Shown here: positions 43,799 through 53,213 of the stretch, in pieces
How positions within the stretch are numbered: position 1 is the stretch's first letter
How the letters are laid out: each line of letters opens with the position of its first letter
NCBI GenBank assembly: GCA_963780755.1
Contig: CAWACX010000001.1
Coordinates: 682,001 to 746,000 of the forward strand
Reading direction: 5' to 3'
Origin: JALYNX01 sp963780755
GTDB lineage: Bacteria; Actinomycetota; Acidimicrobiia; Spongiisociales; ZC4RG35
DNA: 64,000 bases
The notes under the pieces: generated by a model
Database searches by the model: none
What the model saw: the letters and a program-made list of their open reading frames with translations, nothing else
What the model was told of the DNA's origin: nothing
Program-made: the position numbers and the translations under genes

Positions 43799-45850
43799 TT
43801 GGAACCCGAGAAAGTTCGCAATGTCGCGCTGGTTGGCCACGGCGGAAGCGGTAAGACCACCCTCGCCGAGGCGCTCCTCTTCATCGGGGGTGCCACCACC
43901 AGACTCGGCTCTGTCGAACAGGGCACCACGGTCTTCGATCACGAACCAGAGGAGATCGAGCGCAACATCTCGCTCGGGCTCGCGGTGGCCTCACTCGAGT
44001 GGCAGGGGCACACCATCAACCTCATCGACACACCTGGCTCCAGCGACTTCTCGGGTGATGCCCGGGCCGCGCTGCGGGCAGCCGACCTCGCCCTCTTCGT
44101 GGTCTCCGGCGTCGACGGCATAGAAGTCCAGACCGAGCAGCTGTGGCGGATCGCAGCCGAGGAGTCGATCCCCCGCGCCATCGTGATCACCAAGCTCGAC
44201 CGCGACCGGTCATCTTTCGAGAGGACTCTCGACCAGCTGCGCTCGGCATTCGGCAAGGCAATCGCACCGATCCAGGTCCCGATCGGTGCCGAAGACCAGC
44301 TCTCCGGCGTGGTCCGAGTTGCCTCGGAGCGGGCCTACACGTATTCCGGCGAAGCGAAGGTCGGTTCCGAAGTCCCACTTCCGACCGATGTCGAAGAACG
44401 GGTCCACGCGGCCCACACCGCCCTGGTCGAAACCGTCGTCGAGACCGATGACGCCATGATGGAGGCCTACTTCGAGGGGACCGAGCCCAGCCGAGAAGAG
44501 ATAGTGGCGACGGTCCATCGCGGCATCCTCGACGGGACCCTGCACCCGGTCATCGTCACCTCGGCGGAGAAGCTGATCGGCATCGACCTGCTCGCCGAGT
44601 TCATCGTCGACTACGGGCCCAACCCCCTGGAGCGCCCGATCCCACGCCTTTCTTCCGGCGACAGCTTTGCCCCGGCGGTGGACGGGCCGGTGCTCGCTTA
44701 CGTCTTCAAGACCGTGTCCGACCCTTTTGTGGGCAGGATCTCGATGTTCCGCATCTTCTCCGGGACGATCAAGGCCGATCAGGAGCTCGAGCTGGCCCGG
44801 GGCGGCAAAGTCAGGTTCCACAATCTGTTTCGCCTCCAGGGAAAAGACCACCACGACACGGCGGACCTCCCCGCCGGGGGCATCGGCGCCGTGGCCAAGG
44901 TCGAGAACGTGGTGGTCGGAGACACGATGCGCTCGCCCGGCTTGAACGCGACCATCGAACCCGTGACCTATCCGCGGCCGGTGGCGGAGGTCGCGATCAC
45001 TCCCGTCTCCCATCACGACGAGGAGAAGCTGTCGACGGCGTTGCACCGCATCGAGGAGGAGGACCCGACTTTGCGCATCGAGAGGCGGTCCGAGACAGGT
45101 GAGACCATCCTCGCCGGGCTTGGGGACAGCCACCTCGACGTGACACTGGCCCGAATCCACCGCAAATTCGGGGTCGAGGTCGCCTCGTCCCTTCCGGTGA
45201 TCCCGTATCGGGAGACCATCACCACATCCGGCCAGGCCGAGGGAAAGCACAAGAAACAGAGTGGCGGCCGGGGCCAGTTCGGGGTCGCCTTGGTGAAGTT
45301 CGCCCCCCTTCCCCGGGGATCGGGCTACGAGTACATCGACTCGATCAAGGGCGGTTCCATCCCCCGCCAATTCATCCCGGCCGTGGACAAGGGGATCCAG
45401 GAGTCACTGCGTCGGGGAATCCTGGCCGGCTACCCGGTGATCGACATCTCTGCCGAGGTCTACGACGGCAAGTTCCACGCGGTCGACTCCGACGAGATGT
45501 CGTTCCGGATGGCGGGCATTCAGGCAGTGAAGGCCGCCGCCGAGACACTGCGGCCCATCCTCCTCGAGCCCGTGATGAAGGTGACGGTGACCGTCCCCGA
45601 GGAGCACCTTGGCGACGTGATGGGCGACATCAACTCCAAGCGGGGCCGGGTGCTTGGCATGGAAGGCGAAGGGAACCTTCGATCGGTAGTTGCAGAGGTC
45701 CCCATGTCTGAGATCCAGCAGTATGCGGCCGAGCTCCGATCCTTGACGTCAGGACGGGGCAATTTCGAAGTCGAATTCGATCACTATGCGGAAGTGCCTC
45801 ATAACGAGGCGCAGAGCGTGATCGCCGCTTCTCGGTCGGCCGAATCATGA
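43799..45850 (+). CDS. EF-G-like GTPase (FusA2 type)
   Basis: Translational GTPase paralogue of elongation factor G. 683 aa from TTG 43799. G1 is VGHGGSGKTTLAEA, which differs from AHIDAGKTT of true EF-G; G3 LIDTPGSSDFSG; G4 ITKLDRD (Thr for Asn). Domains II-V follow, with RGQFGVALVKFAPL and GRVLGMEGEGN. These features match the FusA2/EF-G-like group (for example M. tuberculosis Rv0120c), whose role in normal translation is unclear. The start rests on AGAGGAGG 4 bases upstream and on a -10 TAGGAT (43764-43769) that puts the upstream ATG 43772 before the transcript start. ATGA overlap with gltA. Confidence 0.9.
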   Translation: MEPEKVRNVALVGHGGSGKTTLAEALLFIGGATTRLGSVEQGTTVFDHEPEEIERNISLGLAVASLEWQGHTINLIDTPGSSDFSGDARAALRAADLALFVVSGVDGIEVQTEQLWRIAAEESIPRAIVITKLDRDRSSFERTLDQLRSAFGKAIAPIQVPIGAEDQLSGVVRVASERAYTYSGEAKVGSEVPLPTDVEERVHAAHTALVETVVETDDAMMEAYFEGTEPSREEIVATVHRGILDGTLHPVIVTSAEKLIGIDLLAEFIVDYGPNPLERPIPRLSSGDSFAPAVDGPVLAYVFKTVSDPFVGRISMFRIFSGTIKADQELELARGGKVRFHNLFRLQGKDHHDTADLPAGGIGAVAKVENVVVGDTMRSPGLNATIEPVTYPRPVAEVAITPVSHHDEEKLSTALHRIEEEDPTLRIERRSETGETILAGLGDSHLDVTLARIHRKFGVEVASSLPVIPYRETITTSGQAEGKHKKQSGGRGQFGVALVKFAPLPRGSGYEYIDSIKGGSIPRQFIPAVDKGIQESLRRGILAGYPVIDISAEVYDGKFHAVDSDEMSFRMAGIQAVKAAAETLRPILLEPVMKVTVTVPEEHLGDVMGDINSKRGRVLGMEGEGNLRSVVAEVPMSEIQQYAAELRSLTSGRGNFEVEFDHYAEVPHNEAQSVIAASRSAES

Positions 45851-47148
45851 GCGAGGGCCCGGGCAAGGGCGAGGTGACGATCAGGTTCGGGGACAAGGAG
45901 ATCACACTCCCCACGGTCAAAGGCACTTTCGGGGACTCCGCAGTCGACATCTCCAAGCTGCGCGCCGAACTGGGGCTCGCGACCATCGACAGCGGCTTCG
46001 CCAACACCGCCGAGGGCTCCTCCGGGGTGAGTTTCGTAGGTGGCGAAGAGGGCGTTCTCTCCTTCCGGGGCTATCCGATCGAGCAACTAGCGGAGAAGGC
46101 CACCTTCATGGAGGTCACTTACCTGCTCCAGTACGGCGAGCTACCCACCAAGGATCAATACGAGGAGTTCGTCGAGTCCATCACACGCCACACCCTGCTC
46201 CGGGAAGACATGAAGTACCTCTTTGAAGCGTTCCCCCACTCGGCGCACCCGATGCAGATCCTGGCCTCGGGGACCTCGGCCCTGGCCAGCTACTACCCGG
46301 ATGCCCTAGACCCGACGGACGAGGCTTCGGTCGATATCAGCGCCCGGCGCCTGATCGCCAAGACCCCGACCATGATCGCCTGGGCTTACAAGTACAGAGT
46401 CCATCAGCCATACGTCTATCCGGACAACGACCTCGACTACGCCTCCAGCTTCCTGAAGATGATGTTCTCAGTGCCGGCCGAGGAATACAGCCCCGACCCG
46501 GTCGTGAGCAAGGTGCTCAACCTGCTCCTGATCCTCCATGCCGATCATGGGCAGAACTGCTCCACCTCGGCGGTCCGCTTGGTCGGGTCGAGCCAGGCGA
46601 ACATCTTCAGCTCGGTCGCCGCCGGGATCCATGCCCTATCCGGGCCCCTGCATGGTGGAGCGAACGAGGAAGTGCTCAACATGCTGGAGACGATCGTGGC
46701 CGACGGCGGTGACGTCGCGAAGTACGTGGCTCGGGCCAAGGACAGGAATGACCCGTTCCGGCTGATGGGCTTCGGTCATCGGGTGTACAAGAACTTCGAC
46801 CCACGGGCCCGGATCATCAAGCAGGCAAGTGACGACGTGCTCGACGCCCTCGGGGTCGAGGATCCCGCGCTCGATGTCGCCATGGAGTTGGAGTCGGTGG
46901 CCCGATCCGACGACTACTTCATCTCGCGCAAGTTGTACCCGAACGTGGACTTCTACTCCGGGATCATCTACCGGGCGATGGGCTTTCCCAAGGACACCTT
47001 CACGGTGCTGTTCGCCATGGGTCGCCTCCCGGGATGGATCGCACAGTGGCGGGAGCTCGTGGCCAACCCCAAGAACCGCATCTTCAGGCCACGCCAGCTC
47101 TATCGCGGTCCCGACGTTCGCGACTACGTCGAGATGGAAGACCGGTAG
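45847..47148 (+). CDS. gltA: Citrate synthase
   Basis: Condenses acetyl-CoA and oxaloacetate. 433 aa, hexameric type I length. N-terminal GEVTIRFGDKEITLPTVKGT strand domain, catalytic residues in SGPLHGGANEEVLNML, MGFGHRVYKNFDPRA and YPNVDFYSGIIYRAMG. Translation is coupled to the EF-G-like gene by a 4-bp overlap. Converges directly on a membrane-protein gene; no terminator is seen between them. Confidence 0.97.
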   Translation: MSEGPGKGEVTIRFGDKEITLPTVKGTFGDSAVDISKLRAELGLATIDSGFANTAEGSSGVSFVGGEEGVLSFRGYPIEQLAEKATFMEVTYLLQYGELPTKDQYEEFVESITRHTLLREDMKYLFEAFPHSAHPMQILASGTSALASYYPDALDPTDEASVDISARRLIAKTPTMIAWAYKYRVHQPYVYPDNDLDYASSFLKMMFSVPAEEYSPDPVVSKVLNLLLILHADHGQNCSTSAVRLVGSSQANIFSSVAAGIHALSGPLHGGANEEVLNMLETIVADGGDVAKYVARAKDRNDPFRLMGFGHRVYKNFDPRARIIKQASDDVLDALGVEDPALDVAMELESVARSDDYFISRKLYPNVDFYSGIIYRAMGFPKDTFTVLFAMGRLPGWIAQWRELVANPKNRIFRPRQLYRGPDVRDYVEMEDR

Positions 47149-47640
47149 CTAGACCCCGGGCACCGCTTCGACATATGGCTCCTCGGCCACGGCACCGGTA
47201 ACCGCGTCCACGACCACCAGGGCCCTCTGATCCGGGGGCTCGGCTGCCGAGTAGAGCACGACACTCCAGCGCGGCACCGAGCGGATCCCCTTGAAAGTCA
47301 CCGCCGCCGACGCGTGGCCGACCGGGAAGTCGACAGCCGACCCGGCGATGCTCAAGGCCTGGTGCTCGTCGATGTTCAGCGGCCATGAAGCGGCGAACTG
47401 CCATGCGGCGAGCGCAACGAATCCCAACGCCGGGATCCACCCCCCGTCGATGAGGACCAAGGCGAGCACGGCGGCCACGACGAACACCCAGCCTGCGATG
47501 CGCCGCCGCATCGGCGAGGGAAATCGGTAGGGACCGACGACGTTGGAGTCGAGCTCGTCCTCGATGGCGACCGAATCGGCCAGGTCGCGCTCGATGAAGA
47601 TCCCCTCACGATCGACGCGCTTTGGGTCGGCGTCGCTCAT
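47149..47640 (-). CDS. Small membrane protein of unknown function
   Basis: 163 aa, ATG 47640 overlapping the thrS stop. About 45 polar residues come first (MSDADPKRVDREGIFIERD). Two hydrophobic helices follow (RIAGWVFVVAAVLALVLIDG and WIPALGFVALAAWQFAASWP). A C-terminal soluble domain (SAAVTFKGIRSVPRWSVVLY, RALVVVDAVTGAVAEEPYVE) resembles extracytoplasmic PepSY-like or beta-rich domains only loosely. No family recognised. Cotranscription with thrS is likely. Confidence 0.7.
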   Translation of the reverse strand: MSDADPKRVDREGIFIERDLADSVAIEDELDSNVVGPYRFPSPMRRRIAGWVFVVAAVLALVLIDGGWIPALGFVALAAWQFAASWPLNIDEHQALSIAGSAVDFPVGHASAAVTFKGIRSVPRWSVVLYSAAEPPDQRALVVVDAVTGAVAEEPYVEAVPGV

Positions 47641-49571
47641 CTCCCGGGGCGGCCGGCCAGATCGACGAGGCGATTGGTGGCCTCGATGACACCGACACCC
47701 CGCGTGTCCCGCTCCTCGCCGTACAGCCTCAGGCCAACGGTGGAGTCCTTGACGTCTTGGTCGCCCACGACCACCACAGCGGGGTGCTTCTGGCTGAGGG
47801 CACGACGAATCTTCTCCCCAACGGTCTCTTCGCTGTCGTCCACCTCCACCCGGAGCCCGGCATCGGTCATCCGATACCCCACCGATTTGGCGTATTCGTG
47901 GTGGCGGTCGGCAACCGGGATCACCGAGACCTGGACCGGGGCCAGCCATGCCGGGAAGGCGCCGGCGTAGTGCTCCACGAGCACCCCCATGAAGCGCTCC
48001 AAGGAGCCAGCCTTGGCGCAGTGGATCATGTAGGGCCGCTCGGAGATGTTTCCGGATGCGGTGTACTCCAGCTCGAATCTCTCGGGCAGGGTGAAGTCGA
48101 GCTGGATCGTCGAGAGTTGCCAGCGGCGCCCGATCGCGTCTTTGACGTGGACGTCGATCTTGGGGCCATAGAACGCACCCTCGCCTTCCGCCACCCGATA
48201 GGCGACACCCTTCGCCTCGAGTGAGTCGGCAAGGGCCTTCTGGCTGAACTCCCAGCGCGACTGCTCCCCCACCGACTTCACGGGCTGGGTGCTCAGGTCG
48301 GCGTCGAACTCGGTGAACCCGAAGTCGCGGAGCCAGGTGAGGACGAAGTCGAGATGGAGATCGAGCTCGGCTGCGAGCTGGCCTTCGGTGCAGAAGGTGT
48401 GGGAGTCGTCCTGGGTGAATCCTCTCGCCCGCAACAGGCCGTGGACCACCCCTGACTTCTCGTAGCGGTAGACGCTGCCCAACTCGGAGAGTCGAATCGG
48501 CAGGTCGCGGTAGGAGCGCCCCCGGCTCTTGTAGATGAGTACGTGGAAGGGACAGTTCATCGGCTTCACCCGGTACTCGTGACCGTGGTCCAGCTCCATG
48601 CCGGGGTACATGTTCTCGGCGTAGTAATCCAGGTGGCCCGAGGTGTGCCACAGGTCAGCTTTGGCGAGATGGGGGGTGAAGACGAAGTCGAACCCGAAGC
48701 GCTCGTGGAGGGCCCGGCTGTGGTCCTCGATCGTCTTGCGGAGCATCCCTCCCTTGGGATGCCAGATCACCAGCCCCGACCCGAGGTCGGAGGGGAAGCT
48801 GAACAGGTCGAGGTCGGGCCCGAGGCGACGATGGTCCCTCTTCTCCGCCTCCTCGATGCGGGCAAGGTGCTCCTCGAGTTGGGTGGGAGTCGCCCAGGCT
48901 GTCCCGTAGATCCGTTGCAGCTGGTCCCGGCTCTCGTCGCCCCGCCAGTAGGCGCCGGAGCTGCGCAACAGCCGAACCGCCCGAATCCTCCCGGTGCTCG
49001 GAAGGTGCGGGCCCCGACAGAGGTCGACGAACTCGAGGTTGCGGTAGACGGTCACCTCGTCGCCTCCGGCCACCTGGTCGGGATCGACGCTCTCGATGAT
49101 CTCCCGCTTGAAGGGATGGCCCTCGAAGAGGTCGAGCGCCTGGTCGCGGCTCAATGCCTCCCGGACGAACGGCTGGTCGGCAGCGATGATCTCCTCCATC
49201 CGGGCCTCGATCTGCTCCAGGTCTTCAGGAGTGAATGGGCTGTCGACTTTGAAGTCGTAATAGAAGCCGTCATCGATGGCCGGCCCGATGGCGAAAGTGG
49301 ATCCGTCGAACAGGCCGAGCACCGCCTGGGCCAGGACATGGGCCGATGAGTGTCGAAGCACGTCGAGCCCCTCGGGCGAGTCGAGGGTTATCACCGAGAA
49401 ATCGCCGTCCTCTTCGATGGGACGGGTCAAATCGATCAGGTTTCCGTTGAGTTTTGCGGCTACCGCGGCCCGTGCCAGCCCGGGCCCGATCGACGCCGCG
49501 ACCTCGCCCGCGGTCACTCCGTCGGGGTGTCCGACGGCCTTTCCATCCGGATAACGAAGCTCTACTGGCAC
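47637..49571 (-). CDS. thrS: Threonyl-tRNA synthetase
   Basis: Charges tRNA-Thr. 644 aa from GTG 49571. N-terminal TGS domain (ELRYPDGKAVGHPDGVTAGE), editing domain with the zinc-like HSSAHVLAQAV, class II core with the zinc cysteine in KPMNCPFHVLIY and RLSELGSVYRYEKSGVVHGL, and the C-terminal anticodon domain ending EATNRLVDLAGRPGR. The GTG follows GATAAT by only 4 bp, so the transcript may be leaderless. In actinobacteria thrS usually lies near the PIM cassette, as here. Confidence 0.97.
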   Translation of the reverse strand: MPVELRYPDGKAVGHPDGVTAGEVAASIGPGLARAAVAAKLNGNLIDLTRPIEEDGDFSVITLDSPEGLDVLRHSSAHVLAQAVLGLFDGSTFAIGPAIDDGFYYDFKVDSPFTPEDLEQIEARMEEIIAADQPFVREALSRDQALDLFEGHPFKREIIESVDPDQVAGGDEVTVYRNLEFVDLCRGPHLPSTGRIRAVRLLRSSGAYWRGDESRDQLQRIYGTAWATPTQLEEHLARIEEAEKRDHRRLGPDLDLFSFPSDLGSGLVIWHPKGGMLRKTIEDHSRALHERFGFDFVFTPHLAKADLWHTSGHLDYYAENMYPGMELDHGHEYRVKPMNCPFHVLIYKSRGRSYRDLPIRLSELGSVYRYEKSGVVHGLLRARGFTQDDSHTFCTEGQLAAELDLHLDFVLTWLRDFGFTEFDADLSTQPVKSVGEQSRWEFSQKALADSLEAKGVAYRVAEGEGAFYGPKIDVHVKDAIGRRWQLSTIQLDFTLPERFELEYTASGNISERPYMIHCAKAGSLERFMGVLVEHYAGAFPAWLAPVQVSVIPVADRHHEYAKSVGYRMTDAGLRVEVDDSEETVGEKIRRALSQKHPAVVVVGDQDVKDSTVGLRLYGEERDTRGVGVIEATNRLVDLAGRPGR

Positions 49572-49661
49572 AAGGATTATCTCGCTAGCCTGACCCGGGG
49601 CAGAGGCTAACTGCCTGTCGGAGCAGTCTGATCGGTCGCATAGCAACGAGGGGTTCAGGGT

Positions 49662-50492
49662 ATGGATGCACGAGAGCTGGTCACGAGTCTCAATCCGAAC
49701 TGGACCATCCGCGAGCTCTCGTCCGGGGCGAACAAGGTGTTCAGGCTCCTCGAGTCGGACAATGTGAGCTCGATCGCCAAGGTCTACCCGGTGGCTTCAC
49801 GCGAGCGCCGTGAGCGTCACGCCCTCGAAGCTTTGAGCGCCGCCCCTTCGGTGCCTCGCATTCTCGGTCACGGCCTGGAAGGGGAGATGGCCTGGCTCAG
49901 GATGACCGATGGTGGCCATTGGAACCTCTCCAACCTCCCCAAGAACCTCGATGCGGTGCAGGCATCGGGTGCCGCCCTCCGTGCCATCCACACCTCCGGC
50001 GCACAGATCACCAACCTGGCGGCAGGAATCGACGCCGACTACGTCCTGAGCCACTACAGGTCGACAATCGAACGCCTCGGCCGCTACCGCCGCCGTTTCG
50101 GGATGGAGCAGGTGGTGCTCGACAAGGCCCTCGAGATGGAGCCCCCCCTGGCCACCGCACCGGTCCCGGCACACACCAAACCGGTCCTCACCAAGTTCGT
50201 GATCGACGAAGAAGGCGCGGTGACCATCGTCGACTGGGAATGGGCGACTCTGGCGCCATCGGAATGGGATCTGACCCTCGCTGTGTGGCAACTCGCCCGC
50301 AGCATCGGGGAAGACGCGGCCGCAGCCTTCCGGACCGGCTACGCAGCGGAGCTGCCTGAGAGCCGGTACCGCCCCTGGGTGGCCTACCACTCGGCGATGA
50401 TGATGCTCGAGGCCGCGGAGGTGCGCGAGGGCAGGCTGGGAAGCCTCCAATACCTCGTGGACGACCTCACCGAGGCCGTCATCGGCACCTGA
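49662..50492 (+). CDS. APH-like phosphotransferase fold, catalytic motif degenerate
   Basis: 276 aa with the choline/aminoglycoside kinase fold: N-lobe SGANKVFRLLESDNVSSIAK with an ATP-contact lysine, then C-lobe. Where active members have H-G-D-x-H-x-x-N, this one reads VPAHTKPVLTKFVID, losing the catalytic aspartate and asparagine; the Mg-binding DxD/DFE equivalent VTIVDWEWATLAPSEWDL is kept. It may be a pseudokinase or use an altered substrate. Starts at ATG 49662, with AGGGG 8 bases upstream, divergent from thrS. Confidence 0.72.
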   Translation: MDARELVTSLNPNWTIRELSSGANKVFRLLESDNVSSIAKVYPVASRERRERHALEALSAAPSVPRILGHGLEGEMAWLRMTDGGHWNLSNLPKNLDAVQASGAALRAIHTSGAQITNLAAGIDADYVLSHYRSTIERLGRYRRRFGMEQVVLDKALEMEPPLATAPVPAHTKPVLTKFVIDEEGAVTIVDWEWATLAPSEWDLTLAVWQLARSIGEDAAAAFRTGYAAELPESRYRPWVAYHSAMMMLEAAEVREGRLGSLQYLVDDLTEAVIGT

Positions 50493-50560
50493 TCCAAATC
50501 CGCGAAATCTTCCGTTACCCGACTTAGCCTCTTCAGCGCTGAGGCAAGGAGGACGGACAG

Positions 50561-50770
50561 ATGTTCGAAGTATTGGTCGCGGCTACCGCAACCACGGGTC
50601 TGTTCGCTCTTGCAAAGGGGATAAAGGGCAATCACCACTACCGGATCGATCCGGCACTGGTGATGACTCCACGGGACGAGCGGGGCGACGATCTGCCATG
50701 CCCATGGTGCTATGGGCCGACGAAGGAGGAAGACCCACGCTGCCCTGGTTGCGGCACTTCCTTCGGATGA
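50561..50770 (+). CDS. Small N-terminal-helix zinc-ribbon protein
   Basis: 69 aa: hydrophobic N-terminus FEVLVAATATTGLFALAKGI (possible membrane anchor), then a C-terminal zinc ribbon of two CxxC pairs, DLPCPWCYGPTKEEDPRCPG then CGTSFG. Strong SD AAGGAGG 8 bases before the ATG; a GCCTC/GAGGC hairpin sits just upstream. Function unknown. Confidence 0.6.
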   Translation: MFEVLVAATATTGLFALAKGIKGNHHYRIDPALVMTPRDERGDDLPCPWCYGPTKEEDPRCPGCGTSFG

Positions 50771-50822
50771 CCTACTCAAGGCAAGGTACCTAAAAGGCCG
50801 ATCACCCTTCTATGGTGGATTT

Positions 50823-51800
50823 GTGAGCAGGGTAGGCCTGGTCCTCGGTGGTGGGGGCATAACTGGCGCCGCCTATGAGATGGCAGCGCTTATGACAATT
50901 CGCCTCGCTACCGGGTGGGAGCCAAACGAATCCTCGGTGGTTGTTGGCACCTCTGGAGGGTCGTTTGTCGCCGCACTGGTCCGTCACGACGCCTTGAGCC
51001 TCGATTCGCTGGTACTCCCCTCCGACGACCGCGAAGCAGTGACCGAGCGCATTCGTCGCCACGTCTTCACCAAGGACCCCGGGGTCCACGTCCGGAAATG
51101 GGTGCGCCACGGGATCGTCCCCGGAATCAAGAATCCGGGTGTCACCTTGTTCCTCGGCTCGCCGGCGCCATATCACGCCGCCGGAATCGCGCGCTGGGTG
51201 ACCACCGAGATCGGAGAGGACAACGCCGCCGCCTGGCCGAAAAAGCCGACCGCCGTGGTCGCCTATGACGTGATCAGGCGGAACCGCATGATTTTCGGCT
51301 CCTCGACGGCACCGGAGGTCGGCCTGGCCGATGCGGTCGCGGCCTCCTCGGCGATACCGGTCGTGTTCCGGCCCTATCCGATAGCCGACAGCCTCTATGT
51401 CGATGGAGGGGTGGCATCGGGGACCCATGCCGACCTGGTGCTCGGTTCCTCGCGCCCCCTCGATCTGGTGCTGGTCCTGGCACCAATGGCCGCAGAGACG
51501 CAACGGATGCGGGCCCGCTTTCACGAGAAGATGTTCGATCGGGTCGGGCAACGGTCCCTCGCCGGCGAGATCCGGCTCATCAAGGATGCCTGGCCCCATA
51601 GCGAGGTCCTGGTGCTCAGCCCGTCCCCTTCGGTGCAGAACGCGATGCGACCCAACCCGATGGACGCATCTCGGGCGGTAGCCACGTTCACACGGACCCT
51701 GATCTCGATGAAGCGGACCCTCGCCCGGCCGGAGATCTGGGACGTGCTCGAGGGCCACCTCACCCGGCGGGTGCGAGCCCGAAGCGCCGCGTCGCGCTAA
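50823..51800 (+). CDS. Patatin-like phospholipase family protein
   Basis: Ser-Asp dyad lipid hydrolase fold. 325 aa: oxyanion loop GLVLGGGGITGAAYE, nucleophile elbow VVVGTSGGSFVAAL (GxSxG), and the catalytic aspartate in YVDGGVASGTHADL. GTG 50823 begins SRVGLVLGGGG, six bases after TATGGT, a probable leaderless start. The open frame upstream overlaps the zinc-ribbon gene in another register and lacks similarity. Substrate unknown. Confidence 0.85.
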   Translation: MSRVGLVLGGGGITGAAYEMAALMTIRLATGWEPNESSVVVGTSGGSFVAALVRHDALSLDSLVLPSDDREAVTERIRRHVFTKDPGVHVRKWVRHGIVPGIKNPGVTLFLGSPAPYHAAGIARWVTTEIGEDNAAAWPKKPTAVVAYDVIRRNRMIFGSSTAPEVGLADAVAASSAIPVVFRPYPIADSLYVDGGVASGTHADLVLGSSRPLDLVLVLAPMAAETQRMRARFHEKMFDRVGQRSLAGEIRLIKDAWPHSEVLVLSPSPSVQNAMRPNPMDASRAVATFTRTLISMKRTLARPEIWDVLEGHLTRRVRARSAASR

Positions 51801-51862
51801 ATCGGTTGCGTTATCGACTGATCCCTCTACTTTCTAACCCCACCCGATAGGAGAGCCCCTGA

Positions 51863-52222
51863 ATGGCGGTCCGTCCCACCCACTTCGAGTTCTACTCAGC
51901 CGACCCGGCGGCGACCGTCGAATTCCTGGTGAAAGCGTTCGGCTGGCGGGCCGAGCAGTGGGGCGATCAGGAGTACTGGCTGCTGGAGACCGGGGACGGG
52001 CCTGGGATCAACGGCGCCGTCGCCCGGTCAGGTGAAGATGGCCCCAAGACCATGACGACTTGCGACGTGGAAGATCTCGACGCTGCCATCCAGGCCGTGG
52101 AGATCAGTGGCGGGACGCTGCTGACCGATGTCATGGAGATTGCCGAGGTCGGGCGCTGGGTGGAGGTGGAGGGCCCGGGTGGCGAAGTATTCGGGCTGAT
52201 GGAGCCGGCTCACCGATCCTGA
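51863..52222 (+). CDS. VOC (glyoxalase/bleomycin-resistance fold) family protein
   Basis: 119 aa, one VOC unit: PTHFEFYSADPAATVEFLVK, WRAEQWGDQEYWLLETGDGP, TTCDVEDLDAAIQAVEISGG and VEGPGGEVFGLMEP. His/Glu residues at the usual metal-ligand places are present (HFEF; WVEVEGP). Good SD AGGAG. Substrate unknown; converges on the threonine dehydratase gene with no gap. Confidence 0.85.
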   Translation: MAVRPTHFEFYSADPAATVEFLVKAFGWRAEQWGDQEYWLLETGDGPGINGAVARSGEDGPKTMTTCDVEDLDAAIQAVEISGGTLLTDVMEIAEVGRWVEVEGPGGEVFGLMEPAHRS

Positions 52223-53152
52223 TCAGCTGACCGACCCCGGGTCGGTGTTTGCCCCCGAAATCACCACAACCACAGTCTCACCAGTTTCGGGCTTGTACGC
52301 ACCGGTGCGAAGGGCGGCCAGCGGCGCCGCGGCGGCCGGCTCGGCGACCAGGCGAGATTCTGCCCACAGCCATCGCATCGCCTCCATGGCCGACCCATCG
52401 TCGACGAGCACCGAATCGTCGATCCATCGATTGGCGAACCAGGCGTGCTCTCCGATCCGTGACGCTCCCATCGCGGACGCTGCGATCCCTCCGACCTCGA
52501 CTGCGACGGGCTGGCCACTCCGGCGGGCTTCGAACAGGGTCGGGCACTGTTCGGTTTCGACACCGATCACCGTCACGTCGTCCCTCACCCAACTGGCGAT
52601 CCCGCCGATCAGCCCTCCTCCACCCACTGCGACCACGATGGTGTCGACCTCCGGAAGATTCTGGGTCACCTCCAGGGCACACGTGCCCTGCCCGGCGACG
52701 ACGGCCGCCTGGTCGTAGGCATGTGCTTGAAAGGCTCCGGAATCACTCGACCAGGCGGTAGCCGCCGCCAGGGCCTCCGGATAGTGCCCGGGCACGACGC
52801 GCACCTCGGCGCCGTATGCCGCGATGCCATCTACCTTCGCCGACGGCGACTTCTCGGGGACGAAGACCATCGCCGCCAGGCCCAGGTCTCCCGCGGCGCG
52901 GGCCACCGCCAAGCCGAAGTTCCCTCCGGAGGCGGCGACCACCCCGGCTTCGGGGACTTCGATTGCCGTGAGCAACGAGAAGGCCCCTCGAACCTTGAAA
53001 GAGCCCGTTGGCTGCAGCGACTCCAGTTTCAAATGCAGGTCATACCCACCAGCCGACGCCTCGCCGATCTGGACCACCGGCGTCCGCCGCACGTGTGGCT
53101 CGATGCGGCGGGCGGCGGCCTCGATGTCTTCGCGGGTCACTTCCAGGGCCAC
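52223..53152 (-). CDS. PLP-dependent threonine/serine dehydratase-like enzyme
   Basis: Fold-type II PLP enzyme that deaminates threonine or serine. 309 aa, catabolic-length, without the C-terminal ACT-like domain of biosynthetic IlvA. The Schiff-base lysine is in PTGSFKVRGAFSL, the substrate loop in AASGGNFGLAVARA, and the phosphate loop in AVGGGGLIGGIASW. GTG start 53152 (VALEVTREDIEAAARRI). A racemase or related deaminase cannot be excluded. Confidence 0.85.
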   Translation of the reverse strand: MALEVTREDIEAAARRIEPHVRRTPVVQIGEASAGGYDLHLKLESLQPTGSFKVRGAFSLLTAIEVPEAGVVAASGGNFGLAVARAAGDLGLAAMVFVPEKSPSAKVDGIAAYGAEVRVVPGHYPEALAAATAWSSDSGAFQAHAYDQAAVVAGQGTCALEVTQNLPEVDTIVVAVGGGGLIGGIASWVRDDVTVIGVETEQCPTLFEARRSGQPVAVEVGGIAASAMGASRIGEHAWFANRWIDDSVLVDDGSAMEAMRWLWAESRLVAEPAAAAPLAALRTGAYKPETGETVVVVISGANTDPGSVS

Positions 53153-53213
53153 TTGGCCAGGGTAGGGCCGCCCACCAATGGAACCAGGGTTGCAGCCGAC
53201 TCGTTTCAACCCA

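Noticed and set aside
47140..47160. Terminator between citrate synthase and the convergent membrane-protein gene
   Set aside because: The two stop codons are adjacent and no hairpin with a U-tract is visible; termination must occur elsewhere.
47640..48651. Upstream extension of the small membrane protein frame through thrS
   Set aside because: It lies entirely inside thrS in another register; ATG 47640 overlaps the thrS stop and starts the real protein.
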